Part shown: piece by piece, positions 48,727 through 58,281 of the stretch
How the letters are laid out: each line of letters starts with the position of its first letter
Position numbering within the stretch: the first letter of the stretch is position 1
NCBI GenBank assembly: GCA_030681615.1
Contig: JAUXSA010000061.1
Location: 1 to 64,000 of the forward strand
Direction: 5' to 3'
DNA length: 64,000 nucleotides
Source of the DNA: Bacteroidota bacterium
GTDB lineage: Bacteria > Bacteroidota > Bacteroidia > B-17B0 > Aurantibacillaceae
Notes under the pieces: generated by a model
Databases searched by the model: none
What the model was told of the DNA's origin: nothing
What the model saw: only the letters and a program-made list of their open reading frames with translations
Made by a program: the position numbers and the translations under genes

Positions 48727-48945
48727 TTACTTTTTCGATTTCCCCTTCGATTTCCCGTGAGAATTTCCGGGATTTGTAGAATTTGGGTGATGCGGGTTAT
48801 TTGAATTCTTGTACCACCCTTTATGTTTTCCGTTATCTTTTGTATAAAATGACACGCATGATGTTTGGCTTATTAAAATTACTGTAAATATAATAATGCT
48901 AATAAATCGAAATGTAATTAATGTTTTCATAGTTAATGTTTTCAT
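48727..48945 (-). CDS. Small lipoprotein with a duplicated start
   Basis: A 72-residue (or 67-residue) protein: MKTLTMKTLITFRFISIIIF..., a lipobox SQTSC (Cys ~30), then a polar Lys/Gly/Ser/Asn tail (NSNNPHHPNSTNPGNSHGKSKGK). A 15-bp tandem repeat, TTAATGTTTTCATAG, duplicates the start: both MKTL copies carry an ATG, so initiation could occur at 48945 or 48930. Small basic lipoproteins of this kind are known from Bacteroidota, but none that I can name. Confidence 0.5.
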   Translation of the reverse strand: MKTLTMKTLITFRFISIIIFTVILISQTSCVSFYTKDNGKHKGWYKNSNNPHHPNSTNPGNSHGKSKGKSKK

Positions 48946-49230
48946 AGTTAATGTTTTTTAGTCTTTTTATTTTTTGTTCTGCGACAACCTGTAATTAGGT
49001 GTGTTTTGTCAACAGGGTAAGCTTGTTATATAGATATTTGGTTCAAGCGTATAACTAATAATAGAAATATTGTACCATGGACTTCTTCTTGTCTGCAATT
49101 TGATTTGACAAATTATCCACGGAATCACCGTTAACTAATATATAGGATTGATTCTTTCATCTTTGGCAAGCTAGTATGGCATGCTAAAGATGACTTGTTG
49201 AGCCTGTTAATTTTATAATTGTAATTTATA

Positions 49231-49680
49231 TTATACAACCACAGTCACCTTAATGGCATTTAAGCCTTTTTGGCCCATTTCGGTTTCAAAAGTTACTTTG
49301 TCTTTTTCTTTAACTGGGGTACTTAATCCATTTACGTGAAAGAAAACACTTTCCTGCGATTTTTCATCGCGTATAAAGCCGTAACCTTTTTCTTCGTTAA
49401 AAAAACTGATGTTCCCTCTGCGTATAAGATCTGCGGGGTCGATGGCAGCTTCTATTTTAGCGCCTAACTGAATATCTTCGAGATTTAATTCTTTTTTCTT
49501 TTTTGGATCTGGTGGTGTATCGGTAAGATTACCAAATTCATCCACATAAGCGATCATATCTTCAAAACTTTTTTTACCACCAGCTTTACGCTCGGCTTTT
49601 TTTTCTTCTTTCTCCTGCCTCTTTTTTAATTTCTTACTCTCTTTTTCTTTTTTACTATACGTTTCTTGCGATTTAGCCAT
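49231..49680 (-). CDS. Cold-shock-domain protein with a basic N-terminal extension
   Basis: A 149-residue protein. The C-terminal ~65 residues are a cold-shock domain: RGNISFFNEEKGYGFIRDEKSQESVFFHVNGL contains the RNP-1 (K-G-Y-G-F-I) and RNP-2 (V-F-F-H-V) motifs, and VTFETEMGQKGLNAIKVTVV ends the barrel. The first ~45 residues are a charged helix (SKKEKESKKLKKRQEKEEKKAERK), and the middle is an acidic linker. It binds single-stranded nucleic acid. The 285-bp gap 48946-49230 downstream shows no further gene. Confidence 0.88.
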   Translation of the reverse strand: MAKSQETYSKKEKESKKLKKRQEKEEKKAERKAGGKKSFEDMIAYVDEFGNLTDTPPDPKKKKELNLEDIQLGAKIEAAIDPADLIRRGNISFFNEEKGYGFIRDEKSQESVFFHVNGLSTPVKEKDKVTFETEMGQKGLNAIKVTVVV

Positions 49681-49857
49681 TTGTTTTTTTAGGGGTTAAT
49701 CTTCCATAATGGAAGCGATTAAAGACAAATATAAGCAAATATGCGCAGTTTTAAGGCATACAATGGCTTTTAAAGTTAATAATCTGTAATAAAAAGCTTA
49801 ATTAATTGTTGGTTAAATATACGAAGGCTGTTTTCTTGAATAATAAAAACAGCAAGC

Positions 49858-50538
49858 CTATTGTTTTATTATCTTACCATCTTCCATTTCAATTGTACGT
49901 TCTGTTTTTTTTGCAAATTCATTATCGTGTGTTACTATCAGCAAGGTTTGATTAAATTCAAGCGTTAGTTGTTTAAAGATGTCAAAAACGATATCACTGT
50001 TTTTTTTATCCAAATTGCCGGTTGGTTCATCACCCATAATAATTAATGGATCGTTTATAAGTGCCCTTGCTATTGCCACACGCTGCTTTTCTCCTCCGGA
50101 TAATTGATTAGCCCTTTTGTTGGCCAGTTTCTCGATGTCTAATTTTTTAAGGTGCTCTATTGCACGATATTCTACTTCCTGCTCACTGTATTTACCCAGT
50201 TTTAAACCCGGCAACATAACATTTTGCAATGCAGTAAACTCATTCAATAAATAATGAAACTGAAAAACAAAGCCTATTTTTTCGTTGCGTACTTTTGCCA
50301 GCTCACCTTCTTTTTTGTTCGCCATTGGTTGATTATCGATCAACAGATCTCCTTCATAATCGGTATCCATCGTAGATAAAATATACAATAAAGTAGATTT
50401 GCCGCAACCCGATTTGCCGGTAACAGAAACAAACTCACCTTTGTTAATAGTAAAAGTAATGTTCTTTAAAACATTAATGGTTACGGGATTGTGAAAATCC
50501 TTATTTATATTTTTAGCTTCTAGAATTAACTCACTCAT
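49858..50538 (-). CDS. ABC transporter ATP-binding protein, MacB/LolD class
   Basis: A 226-residue ATPase: Walker A GKSGCGKST (~41-49), Q-loop FQFHYLLNEFTALQNVMLPG, signature LSGGEKQRVAIARAL, Walker B LIIMGDEPTGNLD and the switch His in LLIVTHDNEFA. The 'EFTALQNV' and 'DEPTGNLD' details are those of the LolD/MacB type-VII ABC ATPases. Third gene of a membrane-fusion-protein/permease/ATPase operon (52880 to 49858). Confidence 0.92.
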   Translation of the reverse strand: MSELILEAKNINKDFHNPVTINVLKNITFTINKGEFVSVTGKSGCGKSTLLYILSTMDTDYEGDLLIDNQPMANKKEGELAKVRNEKIGFVFQFHYLLNEFTALQNVMLPGLKLGKYSEQEVEYRAIEHLKKLDIEKLANKRANQLSGGEKQRVAIARALINDPLIIMGDEPTGNLDKKNSDIVFDIFKQLTLEFNQTLLIVTHDNEFAKKTERTIEMEDGKIIKQ

Positions 50539-51798
50539 TTATTTGCCTCTAATAATTACAATCGGATCAATTTTACTTGCTTTTTTTGCAGGAAAATATC
50601 CCGCAAAGTATGTAGTGATCAAAGAAAAAATACCACCTATTATGTAAAACGTTATATTATAATTAATAGGGTAGGTAGTAATAGTAGGCAGCGAGGCGGT
50701 ATTAAACGGAATTTGATCTATGCCCATTGAAAGTAAAAGGCCGAAGACTAAACCTAAGGCTCCGCCAACAACGCCAATACTTATAGCAATTACTAAAAAA
50801 ATTCGCTTTACATCTTTACCCGAAAAGCCAGTGGCTTTTAAAATTGCAATTGAATCCATTTTTTCAAAGATCATCATGTTTAATATGTTGTAAATACCAA
50901 AGCCTGCAACCACCAATAGGGTAATGCCAACTGCAAAAGAAATTATCGTACGCACATTGCTTCCTGTTTCAAATTGAGAATTAGCGGTTTGTATGTCTTC
51001 TGCATCTGTTTCATATATATTAGCATACTCTTGCGCTAATTCTGGTGCTAATGAAATATCTTTTAATTTAATTTGAAGATCTGTTAAGTAATTATTGCTT
51101 TTACCTAATAATTTTTGAGTTGTGGCGATTGATGCAAAGCTCTGCACTTTATCTAGCTCCAGTATACCTGATTGAAAAAAGCCTACTACTTTTAAAGAAA
51201 ATCTATCTCCTCTACTGGTTGTTATAACAACTACGTCTCCAATTTTCGTCAACAGTTTTTCTGCAAGTCCTTTACCTAGTATAATGCTGTTACTTACATT
51301 TTTAAGATCTGCCGAAACTCCTTTAACAACATAATCTTCAAAATAAAATAATTTACTTTCTTTATCAACGTCAATGCCATTTATAACGCCTGTAATTTCT
51401 ACGTTGCCATCATTAAAAAAAACAGGTGCGTTTATTTTTGGAGCAATGCCCAGCACCCTGTCATCTTTACTAATTGCCTGCATGATGGCCCCACTGTTGT
51501 ATATTTCTTTTCTTGTGCTGCCGGATTTAATGGATTCAATAAAGTTATATGAGTTTTTGTATTCACCTGATAGATCAATGGGTTGTGTTTTGCTAGGCTT
51601 TATTTCTTTAAATAAACGTACGTGAGCAGTTCTGTTTAAGATTAAACCATCTAAAAGATCATTTAACCCGGTCATAAATCCTAACAACGTAATAAACATC
51701 ATAATGCTAAACGTAACGCCAACGGCTGCCACCGTGGTTTGTTTTAACCGCGCTAATAATAATGCTTTTGCTATTCTAAAGATGAGTTTGTATTTCAT
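50539..51798 (-). CDS. ABC transporter permease, FtsX/MacB-LolE class
   Basis: A 419-residue membrane protein with TM1 near the N-terminus (VAAVGVTFSIMMFITLLGFM), a ~230-residue periplasmic (MacB-PCD-like) domain, and three C-terminal helices (IISFAVGITLLVVAGFGIYNILNMMIF, VFLVIAISIGVVGGALGLVFGLLL, FYIIGGIFSLITTYFAGYFP) with the coupling segment 'EKMDSIAILKATGFSGKDVKRIFL'. This is the FtsX topology used by mechanotransmitting exporters. Its start overlaps the adaptor's stop by 4 bp, and its stop touches the ATPase start. Confidence 0.9.
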   Translation of the reverse strand: MKYKLIFRIAKALLLARLKQTTVAAVGVTFSIMMFITLLGFMTGLNDLLDGLILNRTAHVRLFKEIKPSKTQPIDLSGEYKNSYNFIESIKSGSTRKEIYNSGAIMQAISKDDRVLGIAPKINAPVFFNDGNVEITGVINGIDVDKESKLFYFEDYVVKGVSADLKNVSNSIILGKGLAEKLLTKIGDVVVITTSRGDRFSLKVVGFFQSGILELDKVQSFASIATTQKLLGKSNNYLTDLQIKLKDISLAPELAQEYANIYETDAEDIQTANSQFETGSNVRTIISFAVGITLLVVAGFGIYNILNMMIFEKMDSIAILKATGFSGKDVKRIFLVIAISIGVVGGALGLVFGLLLSMGIDQIPFNTASLPTITTYPINYNITFYIIGGIFSLITTYFAGYFPAKKASKIDPIVIIRGK

Positions 51799-52880
51799 TT
51801 TAACGGTTTCAGAATTATATCAGAAGCCTTTATTCCGCTTAAAATTTCCACTTTCTTATAATCCATTAAACCAATATTTACTTTAATTTTTTCCTTTTTT
51901 TCATTTAACACAAATTCATCATCTATTAAGTAATTGCGGGGTATTGTTAATGCGTTTTCTTTACTCTGTATAATAATATTGCCTTCTACTGTAAGATTTG
52001 GATAAATAACCGGGGGCTTAATAGTAAACGCTCCTGTAATTATAAAAGAGCGCGTTTTTTCATTCATAATGGTATTTATTTTTATAACCTGCGCTTCAAA
52101 TACTTTCCCTTTATAACTATCAAGACTTAAAATAATTTTTTGCCCGATCTTTATTTTTGTAATATCATATTCATCTACCTGCAGTTCAATAATAAAATCA
52201 TTAGCGTCACCTATTATAGCAACCGGGCTTTGCGGAGAAAGCAGCTCTCCTTTTTCTTTTAAAATGCTATATACTCTGCCGTCTGTTTCGCTTTTTACAA
52301 TAAAATCATTTTCTACCGAACGGGTTATTTCAAAATTATTTTTTGCCTGTTGCGCCGAAAAATCTAATTGTTTTTTTGCATCCTTGTATCTCAGATTTGC
52401 AGTTTCGTAATTGGTTATCGAATTTTTGTAAGCAAGCTCGCGAAATTCGAGATCATTTTGCGCGCCAATTTGTTGTGCCCACAAATTTTTTTGTCTTGCA
52501 TACAAAGCCGAATCGTTTTTTAGTTTTGTTTTGGCAAAATCAATGTTGGCTTTTAGTTCATTCAATTTATCACCATTAGAATTAAAACTGGCAAGATCTG
52601 CAGCTAATTTGGCATTAGCAGCATTTAGTTTTGAAGAAACATTCTGTAATCTAAGTATAGGATCGTTTTTTTTAATAAGATCACCTTCTTTTGCAATTAT
52701 CTCTTCAATTATACCATTAACTATTGAGAAGACCTGATATTGGTTCTTGCTTTTAATAATGCCGGAAGCGTAAACTGACTCGGTTATTTTTTCTACAAGT
52801 GGTTTTGTTCTTTCTTGTTTATCCTTACAAGAGAAAAGCATCAAAAAAAAGATTAGTAAAAGTGTACTGATTTTTTTCAT
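51795..52880 (-). CDS. HlyD/MacA-type membrane fusion lipoprotein
   Basis: A 361-residue adaptor: lipobox FLMLFSC (Cys ~17), biotinyl-lipoyl half-motifs around YQVFSIVNGIIEEIIAKEGDLIKKNDPILRL, a helical hairpin ~75-165, the second lipoyl half VKSETDGRVYSILKEKGELLSPQSPVAIIGD, and the beta-barrel/MP domains with IKIGQKIILSLDSYKGKVFEAQVIKI. It would link the inner-membrane ABC transporter to an outer-membrane channel, although no TolC-type gene is in the window. First gene of the operon. Substrates could be drugs, peptides or lipoproteins. Confidence 0.9.
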   Translation of the reverse strand: MKKISTLLLIFFLMLFSCKDKQERTKPLVEKITESVYASGIIKSKNQYQVFSIVNGIIEEIIAKEGDLIKKNDPILRLQNVSSKLNAANAKLAADLASFNSNGDKLNELKANIDFAKTKLKNDSALYARQKNLWAQQIGAQNDLEFRELAYKNSITNYETANLRYKDAKKQLDFSAQQAKNNFEITRSVENDFIVKSETDGRVYSILKEKGELLSPQSPVAIIGDANDFIIELQVDEYDITKIKIGQKIILSLDSYKGKVFEAQVIKINTIMNEKTRSFIITGAFTIKPPVIYPNLTVEGNIIIQSKENALTIPRNYLIDDEFVLNEKKEKIKVNIGLMDYKKVEILSGIKASDIILKPLK

Positions 52881-53022
52881 TTAGATTTAAAGTTATTTAT
52901 CCAGTATAAAGCTAAAGGCTTTCTTTCCGAAAGAACATGACGATTATCAACTTAATTATGATTATTATCAGGTTTGGAACACCTAATGATCACTAGTGTT
53001 CTAAAATAATTAGTTTTTAGGA

Positions 53023-53058
53023 CAAAAAAAACACCTTATCAGCTAAGATAAGGTGTTT
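53023..53058 (-). terminator. Intrinsic terminator after the SPFH gene
   Basis: On the minus strand AACACCTTATC (53047-53057) and GATAAGGTGTT (53030-53040) pair perfectly around a 6-nt loop and are followed by TTTTTTT (53023-53029). It lies 18-50 bp beyond the stop codon of the SPFH gene. Confidence 0.85.
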
Positions 53059-53075
53059 GTATTTATGCAAAAAAG

Positions 53076-55019
53076 TTATGGTTTGTTTTTCCCGTCGTTT
53101 TTAGGACCTGTGTTTTTATCCTCAGCATCTTTGGTCTTGTTTCTATCCATAATACCATCCAATAACTGTAGGCCTAAAAGCCCGTTAATAGGACCGTTTT
53201 GGCCATCACCATTACCTGTTATCAATACTTCAGGTATTATTTTAATACGCTCTTTACCTATTTGTTCGGTTACTTTCAATTTGGTAAAGTTATCGCCACC
53301 CATTGCATCAACCGATAGTTTGTAAGATTCGGCATTTGATTTACCAATGGCTAAAATTTTCTCAGCCTCTGCTTTACCAGTTACGCTTATTTGCTCTGCA
53401 TTTGCGTTTGCCAGCATTTTAATTTTTTCAGCTTCGGCATTAGCAGTTACTTTTGTTTTCTCTGCATCGGCATTAGCTATAATTTTTAACCTATCTGCTT
53501 CTGCAACTGATGAGATCTTTACACCGCTAGCTTCACCGGTTGCTTTCTTAACAGCGGCATCGGCAATACGTTCGGCAATTAATACACCCTGGTCGGCCTT
53601 TACAATTTCTTTTTGCATGTCGGCAACAGCGGTTTCTTTTTCCAAAGTCTGGCGTGTAACCTCGGCACGTTTTTGTGTTTCAAAGGTTGTGTTTTGCTCT
53701 TCGGCAATTTTACGATCGGTTAATGTTTTCATTAAACTTTCTGGCGGCACAATATCACCAATTAATGTATCAACCCCGTTTACGTTATATTGGTCTAATA
53801 CTTCGCTAATGCGTTTTTTGGCAGCATCCTGTCTCTCTTTACGGGTGCTTAAGAAAGCAATTACATCGCTATCCTGCGCCGAGTTACGGAAATAGTTACC
53901 AATTGTAGGCTCTAATACCTGGCCAACTAAATTCATCATACTACCAAAACGTGCAATTACTTTTGGCGCTTCGGTTGTAGGTATGTGAATGATCTGGCTT
54001 ACATCTAAATTAAAAGGGAAACCGTCTTTTGAACGAACTGTGATCGTAGATAAATTTTTATCTAACTGGTGAGATTCGCTGCGCGCATTAGCCCAGTTTA
54101 AAACTAAGTTGGTTGTAGGTACCAATTCAACACGCATAATAAATGTGTTGATTGGATATTTACCCGGACCTAATGGCTCGGCCCAAACGCCTTTCTCACC
54201 TTTGCTTACAATGTTACCATGTTTAAATTCTGCTCCGCTAAGATCTTTTCCGTCTTTACCTACATATGAAATAACTACACCTACATAACCAATAGGTATC
54301 TCCATCATTTTTATTTGTTCAACACTTACAAACCAGGGGTTAATATAATACGAACCAGCTAAAATAGTTTGCGGTTGCAAGCCTTTGTTACCACCAGCTC
54401 TTAAAAATGTATCTGCATCCTGAAAATTGTTATGACCCTGCACTTCTTTACCTGCAATGCTTCCTTCTTCAATTGGCATACCATCTAAAGTGGTAATAAT
54501 ACCCACCATGTTCTCGCTAATAGTGAACATATCCACTGTAAAGATCTCGAACAAAAAAGTATTTATACGATAAGTACCGGCAGTAATATATGCACTTTGC
54601 CTTCCTTTACTTCCACCTTTGGTTAAAAACGCAACTGTATCCTGAAAACCATCACACTCTACCTTACGGGCAAGTATGTGTCCCGTTTCTAATTCTTTTC
54701 CATCGCGCGCAACAATTAAACCAATTTTACCTTGCGGAATAACCGTAAGGGATTGTTTAGTGATCTCAAATTGCCAGATCCATTTCCAAAAATAGATACC
54801 CGGTGCTAATGTTTGCGCCTGGAAACCGGCTTCGCCCTCAACAGCAATAATGCGGCCCGGAGGCAATTCTGACTTACCAAACAATACAAACTTTTTGGTA
54901 ACCAAACCAATTTTATCTTCTGGAATAATAATGATACCAAACAACCTGAAAATTAATTTATAAAAAACCAATAATAAAACGGGGATCAGTATCCACCAAT
55001 ACTTCATAACATATTCCAT
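53076..55019 (-). CDS. SPFH/flotillin-like membrane protein
   Basis: A 647-residue protein (643 if it starts at the MKYWW methionine). TM or hairpin helix ~6-32 (WWILIPVLLLVFYKLIFRLFGIIIIP), then an extended SPFH region (IGLVTKKFVLFG, RSKDGFPFNLDVSQIIHIPTTEAPKVIARFGSMMNLVGQVLEPTIGNYFRN), and a long helical flotillin-like arm ~430-570 rich in repeated A-x-A-E-K/A-N-A-E units (TANAEAEKIKMLANANAEQIS). The end is a Gly/Asn/Lys-rich tail. Family members form membrane microdomain scaffolds. The N-terminal half also contains two internally similar segments (GNKGLQ..LAGSYYINPW and SKGRQSAYITAGTYRINTF). Monocistronic. Confidence 0.85.
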   Translation of the reverse strand: MEYVMKYWWILIPVLLLVFYKLIFRLFGIIIIPEDKIGLVTKKFVLFGKSELPPGRIIAVEGEAGFQAQTLAPGIYFWKWIWQFEITKQSLTVIPQGKIGLIVARDGKELETGHILARKVECDGFQDTVAFLTKGGSKGRQSAYITAGTYRINTFLFEIFTVDMFTISENMVGIITTLDGMPIEEGSIAGKEVQGHNNFQDADTFLRAGGNKGLQPQTILAGSYYINPWFVSVEQIKMMEIPIGYVGVVISYVGKDGKDLSGAEFKHGNIVSKGEKGVWAEPLGPGKYPINTFIMRVELVPTTNLVLNWANARSESHQLDKNLSTITVRSKDGFPFNLDVSQIIHIPTTEAPKVIARFGSMMNLVGQVLEPTIGNYFRNSAQDSDVIAFLSTRKERQDAAKKRISEVLDQYNVNGVDTLIGDIVPPESLMKTLTDRKIAEEQNTTFETQKRAEVTRQTLEKETAVADMQKEIVKADQGVLIAERIADAAVKKATGEASGVKISSVAEADRLKIIANADAEKTKVTANAEAEKIKMLANANAEQISVTGKAEAEKILAIGKSNAESYKLSVDAMGGDNFTKLKVTEQIGKERIKIIPEVLITGNGDGQNGPINGLLGLQLLDGIMDRNKTKDAEDKNTGPKNDGKNKP

Positions 55020-55159
55020 AAATTTTTTTTTATTTTAAGTAAATGTAACATGTACGCGTGTATTAGTTTTTCTATTTTATAAACATTTGTTAGTGCTTTT
55101 TAACATTAGCCCGTAAACAAACAATTTAAATCTTAGTAAATTAGTGTAACCAAAGCGCC

Positions 55160-55167
55160 TAACTTTG
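55160..55167 (+). promoter_or_regulatory. -7 element of the PorE-like OmpA gene
   Basis: TAACTTTG, a perfect TAnnTTTG match 26 bp before the ATG at 55194, leaving a ~20-nt leader. It also argues against the upstream TTG at 55179 as the start. Confidence 0.6.
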
Positions 55168-55193
55168 ATTATATTCTTTTGGATAAAAAATCT

Positions 55194-57218
55194 ATGAAAA
55201 AACTTTTATTTATACTTCCGTTCATTGGCCTTTCATTTTCTGTTCTTGCACAGGATGATGATAAAGGCCCAAAAACATTTTGTAGGGATGATATTGATAA
55301 AAAGGCAATGAAGCTTTACGAAAAAGCAACGGATAAAAAGAAATACAAAAAACCTGAGCGCATCTCTTTTTTAATGGAGAGTCTGCAAATAGAACCTGAT
55401 TTTGCGGAAGCTAATTTATTTATGGGCCAGGAAATGATCGTTCGTGCAAAGTTGGAAAATCTTTCGTTTGCACCAATGACCCCATATTTTAAGAAGGCCA
55501 TTGCAAGTTGTCCTCAAATACACAGCGAACCTTATTATTACATTGGTTTTGCTTATTACGAGGAGGCCAAGAACGATTCTGCAAAAAAGTATCTTGAAAA
55601 ATTTATTGCTTTTAAAGATGACGATGATACAAAATTCGCCAAGGATTATACAGGGGAAATGTATAACGCCAAAGAAATGCTAAAATCATTAAAGAAAGAA
55701 AGTGCATTAAAAAAAGGAGTTCCCTTTGATCCTAAAGTTGTGAGAGGCGTATCAACCGAGCGTGACGAATACCTCGCCTATGTTTCGCCGGACGATAAGA
55801 ATTGTTATTACGTACGTAAAATGCCCTCTAACAACAAAGATAAAGTTTATACCAGCGATAAAGAGGTAGAGGTGTTTATGTATTCAACCCGCGATAAGAC
55901 CGGTGAGTTTGATAAAGGTGAAGAAATGCCATACCCGTTTAACGAAAAAGAAGATAACCAGGGAGGTTGCAGCATCTCTATTGATAACAAACATTTATAT
56001 TTTGCTATGCAACGCGATGAAGGCGGCAACCAGCCAAACGTTGACATTTATATTAGCGATAATCAAAATGACGAATGGAAACCTATCCGTAAATTAAGTA
56101 ATGTGGTAAACCATCCAGTGTATTGGGATAGTCAGCCAACTATTGCGGCAGATGGAGTTACACTTTACTTTGCAAGCGACAGGCCCGGAGGCTTTGGTGG
56201 CGTTGATCTTTACGTTACTGTAAGAGATCCTAAAACAAATATCTGGAGCACTCCAAAAAATCTGGGACCAAAAATTAATACCAAAGGCCACGAAAAAACA
56301 CCTTTTATTCATAGCGATAGTGAAACACTTTATTTTAGCAGCGATGGACATTTTGGTTTTGGTGGCATGGATATTTTTTATGTGCGTAAAGATGAAAAAG
56401 GTGAGTGGCAGGAACCGGAGAACATTGGCTCGCCCATAAACGGAAGTACAGATGATGTTGGTTTTTTTGTAAGTACCGATACAAAAATGGGTTACTTTTT
56501 TAGTTTTGATGAAGGGAAAGTCCGGGGCAAAGGTGTTGGCCGTTTTGACCTTTATAAATTTGATCTTTACAAAGAAGCACGTCCGCAACAAATTGCTTTT
56601 ATTAAGGGCGATGTTAAAGATAATGTTGGGAATGAAGTTACAGGTGCAGTTGTTGAGCTTAAAAATATTAGGACCGAAGAAAAGACATATGCTGTGGTTG
56701 ATAGTGTTAGCGGGCAGTTTATGGCAGCTGTAAATTTAAAACAGAAAGATGATATTTTAGTTACGGTGATAAAAGAAGAGCAGGCTTTTTTATCTAAAGT
56801 AGTAAGTGTAAAAGATCTTACGTATGAAGCACCGCCCAAAGAAATTAAAATGGTTGTGCAGGAAGCTTTGCCGGGAAAAACATTTGTGATAAACAATATT
56901 TTTTATGCTACCAATAGCGCCGAACTTACTAAAGAAAGTAAAGTAGTTTTAAAATCGTTCGCAGCTTATTTGAAAGAAAATGGCAGTATAAAAATAGAGA
57001 TCCATGGTCATACAGATAACGTGGGTAACCCAAAAGCTAACGAGGCTTTAAGTACTAATCGTGCCTTTTCGGTAAAAAGCGCTTTAGAAGAATTAGGTAT
57101 TAAGGGTGATAGAATTAACGCTAAAGGTTTTGGATCTAATAAACCTATTGCTGAAAATTCCACAGAAGATGGCAGGGCAAAAAATCGTAGAACGGAATTT
57201 ATGATCGTGGAAAAATAG
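55194..57218 (+). CDS. PorE-like OmpA-family protein (TPR, PD40 propeller, regulatory-like, OmpA domains)
   Basis: A 674-residue envelope protein starting at MKKLLFILPF (55194). Signal peptide (FIGLSFSVLAQ) without lipobox; TPR-like helices ~25-160; PD40/WD40-like beta-propeller ~170-450 with repeats such as SISIDNKHLYFAMQRDEGG, TLYFASDRPGGFGGVDLYV and TLYFSSDGHFGFGGMDIFYV; a carboxypeptidase-regulatory-like domain ~465-545; and an OmpA peptidoglycan-binding domain ~565-674 (NNIFYATNSAEL, IEIHGHTDNVGNPKANEALSTNRA quoted in part). This order and length match PorE (PG1058) of Porphyromonas gingivalis, which anchors the T9SS to peptidoglycan; PorE is lipidated, this one is not. Paralogues with this layout occur, so the PorE role is probable but not proven. 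Confidence 0.85.
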   Translation: MKKLLFILPFIGLSFSVLAQDDDKGPKTFCRDDIDKKAMKLYEKATDKKKYKKPERISFLMESLQIEPDFAEANLFMGQEMIVRAKLENLSFAPMTPYFKKAIASCPQIHSEPYYYIGFAYYEEAKNDSAKKYLEKFIAFKDDDDTKFAKDYTGEMYNAKEMLKSLKKESALKKGVPFDPKVVRGVSTERDEYLAYVSPDDKNCYYVRKMPSNNKDKVYTSDKEVEVFMYSTRDKTGEFDKGEEMPYPFNEKEDNQGGCSISIDNKHLYFAMQRDEGGNQPNVDIYISDNQNDEWKPIRKLSNVVNHPVYWDSQPTIAADGVTLYFASDRPGGFGGVDLYVTVRDPKTNIWSTPKNLGPKINTKGHEKTPFIHSDSETLYFSSDGHFGFGGMDIFYVRKDEKGEWQEPENIGSPINGSTDDVGFFVSTDTKMGYFFSFDEGKVRGKGVGRFDLYKFDLYKEARPQQIAFIKGDVKDNVGNEVTGAVVELKNIRTEEKTYAVVDSVSGQFMAAVNLKQKDDILVTVIKEEQAFLSKVVSVKDLTYEAPPKEIKMVVQEALPGKTFVINNIFYATNSAELTKESKVVLKSFAAYLKENGSIKIEIHGHTDNVGNPKANEALSTNRAFSVKSALEELGIKGDRINAKGFGSNKPIAENSTEDGRAKNRRTEFMIVEK

Positions 57219-57219
57219 A

Positions 57220-58185
57220 TCAATTAAACAAACTTTTTAGTTTGTCAAAAAAACTACCACCCTCTTTTTTAGTATTGGAATTTTTTGGATATTGTTTATA
57301 GTTGGTGTCAAATTTTCTTATTTGGGAACTGATATCTGCTTCCGATCTGTTTAATTTTTTTCCGATGATTTTTAAGAAAGCAACGCTTTTAGAAGTAGCC
57401 CATAATTTTTCAAATGTTTCTAATGAAAATTCATGGCGTAGATCATTCGCGATATGATGATAGATCTGTAAGTTTTCAGGAAATTTTACCATTAACGCAT
57501 TTAGATCCCCTTCGTTAAAAGCTTCTTTTTTATTTTCTTTCAAACAATTAATTATCTGCTGTGGATTTGTTAGCCCGGATACATTTTTTGGCGAGATCAT
57601 CTTTTTTTGAATGCCAATATAAACATCATCTAAAACCCTTCTGTGTCTTAATGAAGGTGGTAAAATATTTTCTACGCTACAAAACTCACAGGTGTAATTG
57701 GTTTTTGTTGGATCGGTTTGCAATGGCGCTCCACAGGCGGCGCAACGTACTGCAATTAAAGCACTTTTATTTGCAGTGCTTATTTTTTGATTGACGTAAC
57801 GGTAAAAAACAAAATCTTTATAAGAACTTAAAGTTTCAAATCCTATCAACTCATTACACTTTGGGCATTCGCAGCTTTTAGATTCAATAAGATCTGTTTT
57901 AGGAAGCATGGCTGTTTTGCAGTGATAACAATTGATGGTACTAACGTTTTCGGAATTGACGTTCGCTTCCATAACACTAAAGATCTTTTTATGCCCAACG
58001 TCGTTTCTACGCAGATCTTTCAGATCGCAAATGGTGAGCATTTCTTCCCAGCTGTGTTTGCTTAATTCGCCGCAATCGTCGCATTCGGGGGCACCTAAAG
58101 GGCTTTGCATGGCAATTTTGTTGCCGCATTTAATGCATGAAGTATTAAAATTATACTTATACCATCTATAACTACAATCGCTCAT
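57220..58185 (-). CDS. Multi-zinc-ribbon protein of unknown function
   Basis: A 321-residue soluble protein with three or four zinc-ribbon-like CxxC pairs: C17-I-K-C20 with C35-D-D-C38, C86-Y-H-C89 with CECPKCNEL at ~109-115, and CAACGAPLQTDPTKTNYTCEFCS at ~148-170. The last ribbon resembles rubredoxin-like/YgiT-type 'CxxCGx..CxYCx' units. A ~130-residue helical C-terminal region (FNEGDLNALMVKFPENLQIYHHIANDL) follows, and a basic end. No catalytic domain is seen; nucleic-acid or protein binding is the usual job of such ribbons. It ends 1 bp from the convergent PorE-like gene. Confidence 0.6.
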   Translation of the reverse strand: MSDCSYRWYKYNFNTSCIKCGNKIAMQSPLGAPECDDCGELSKHSWEEMLTICDLKDLRRNDVGHKKIFSVMEANVNSENVSTINCYHCKTAMLPKTDLIESKSCECPKCNELIGFETLSSYKDFVFYRYVNQKISTANKSALIAVRCAACGAPLQTDPTKTNYTCEFCSVENILPPSLRHRRVLDDVYIGIQKKMISPKNVSGLTNPQQIINCLKENKKEAFNEGDLNALMVKFPENLQIYHHIANDLRHEFSLETFEKLWATSKSVAFLKIIGKKLNRSEADISSQIRKFDTNYKQYPKNSNTKKEGGSFFDKLKSLFN

Positions 58186-58281
58186 ATAAAATATATAAGC
58201 TAAATTAAATAAATAAAATTGTAATTCCTCTTTATTTTATAAAACAAAAAAAAGCGCAGAATATTTCTGCATTTGTAATAA

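Noticed and set aside
53347-53895. A 182-codon plus-strand frame opposite the SPFH gene
   Set aside because: It is the complement of the repetitive Ala/Glu/Lys arm of the SPFH protein; its Ser/Ala/Phe-rich sequence follows from that repeat.
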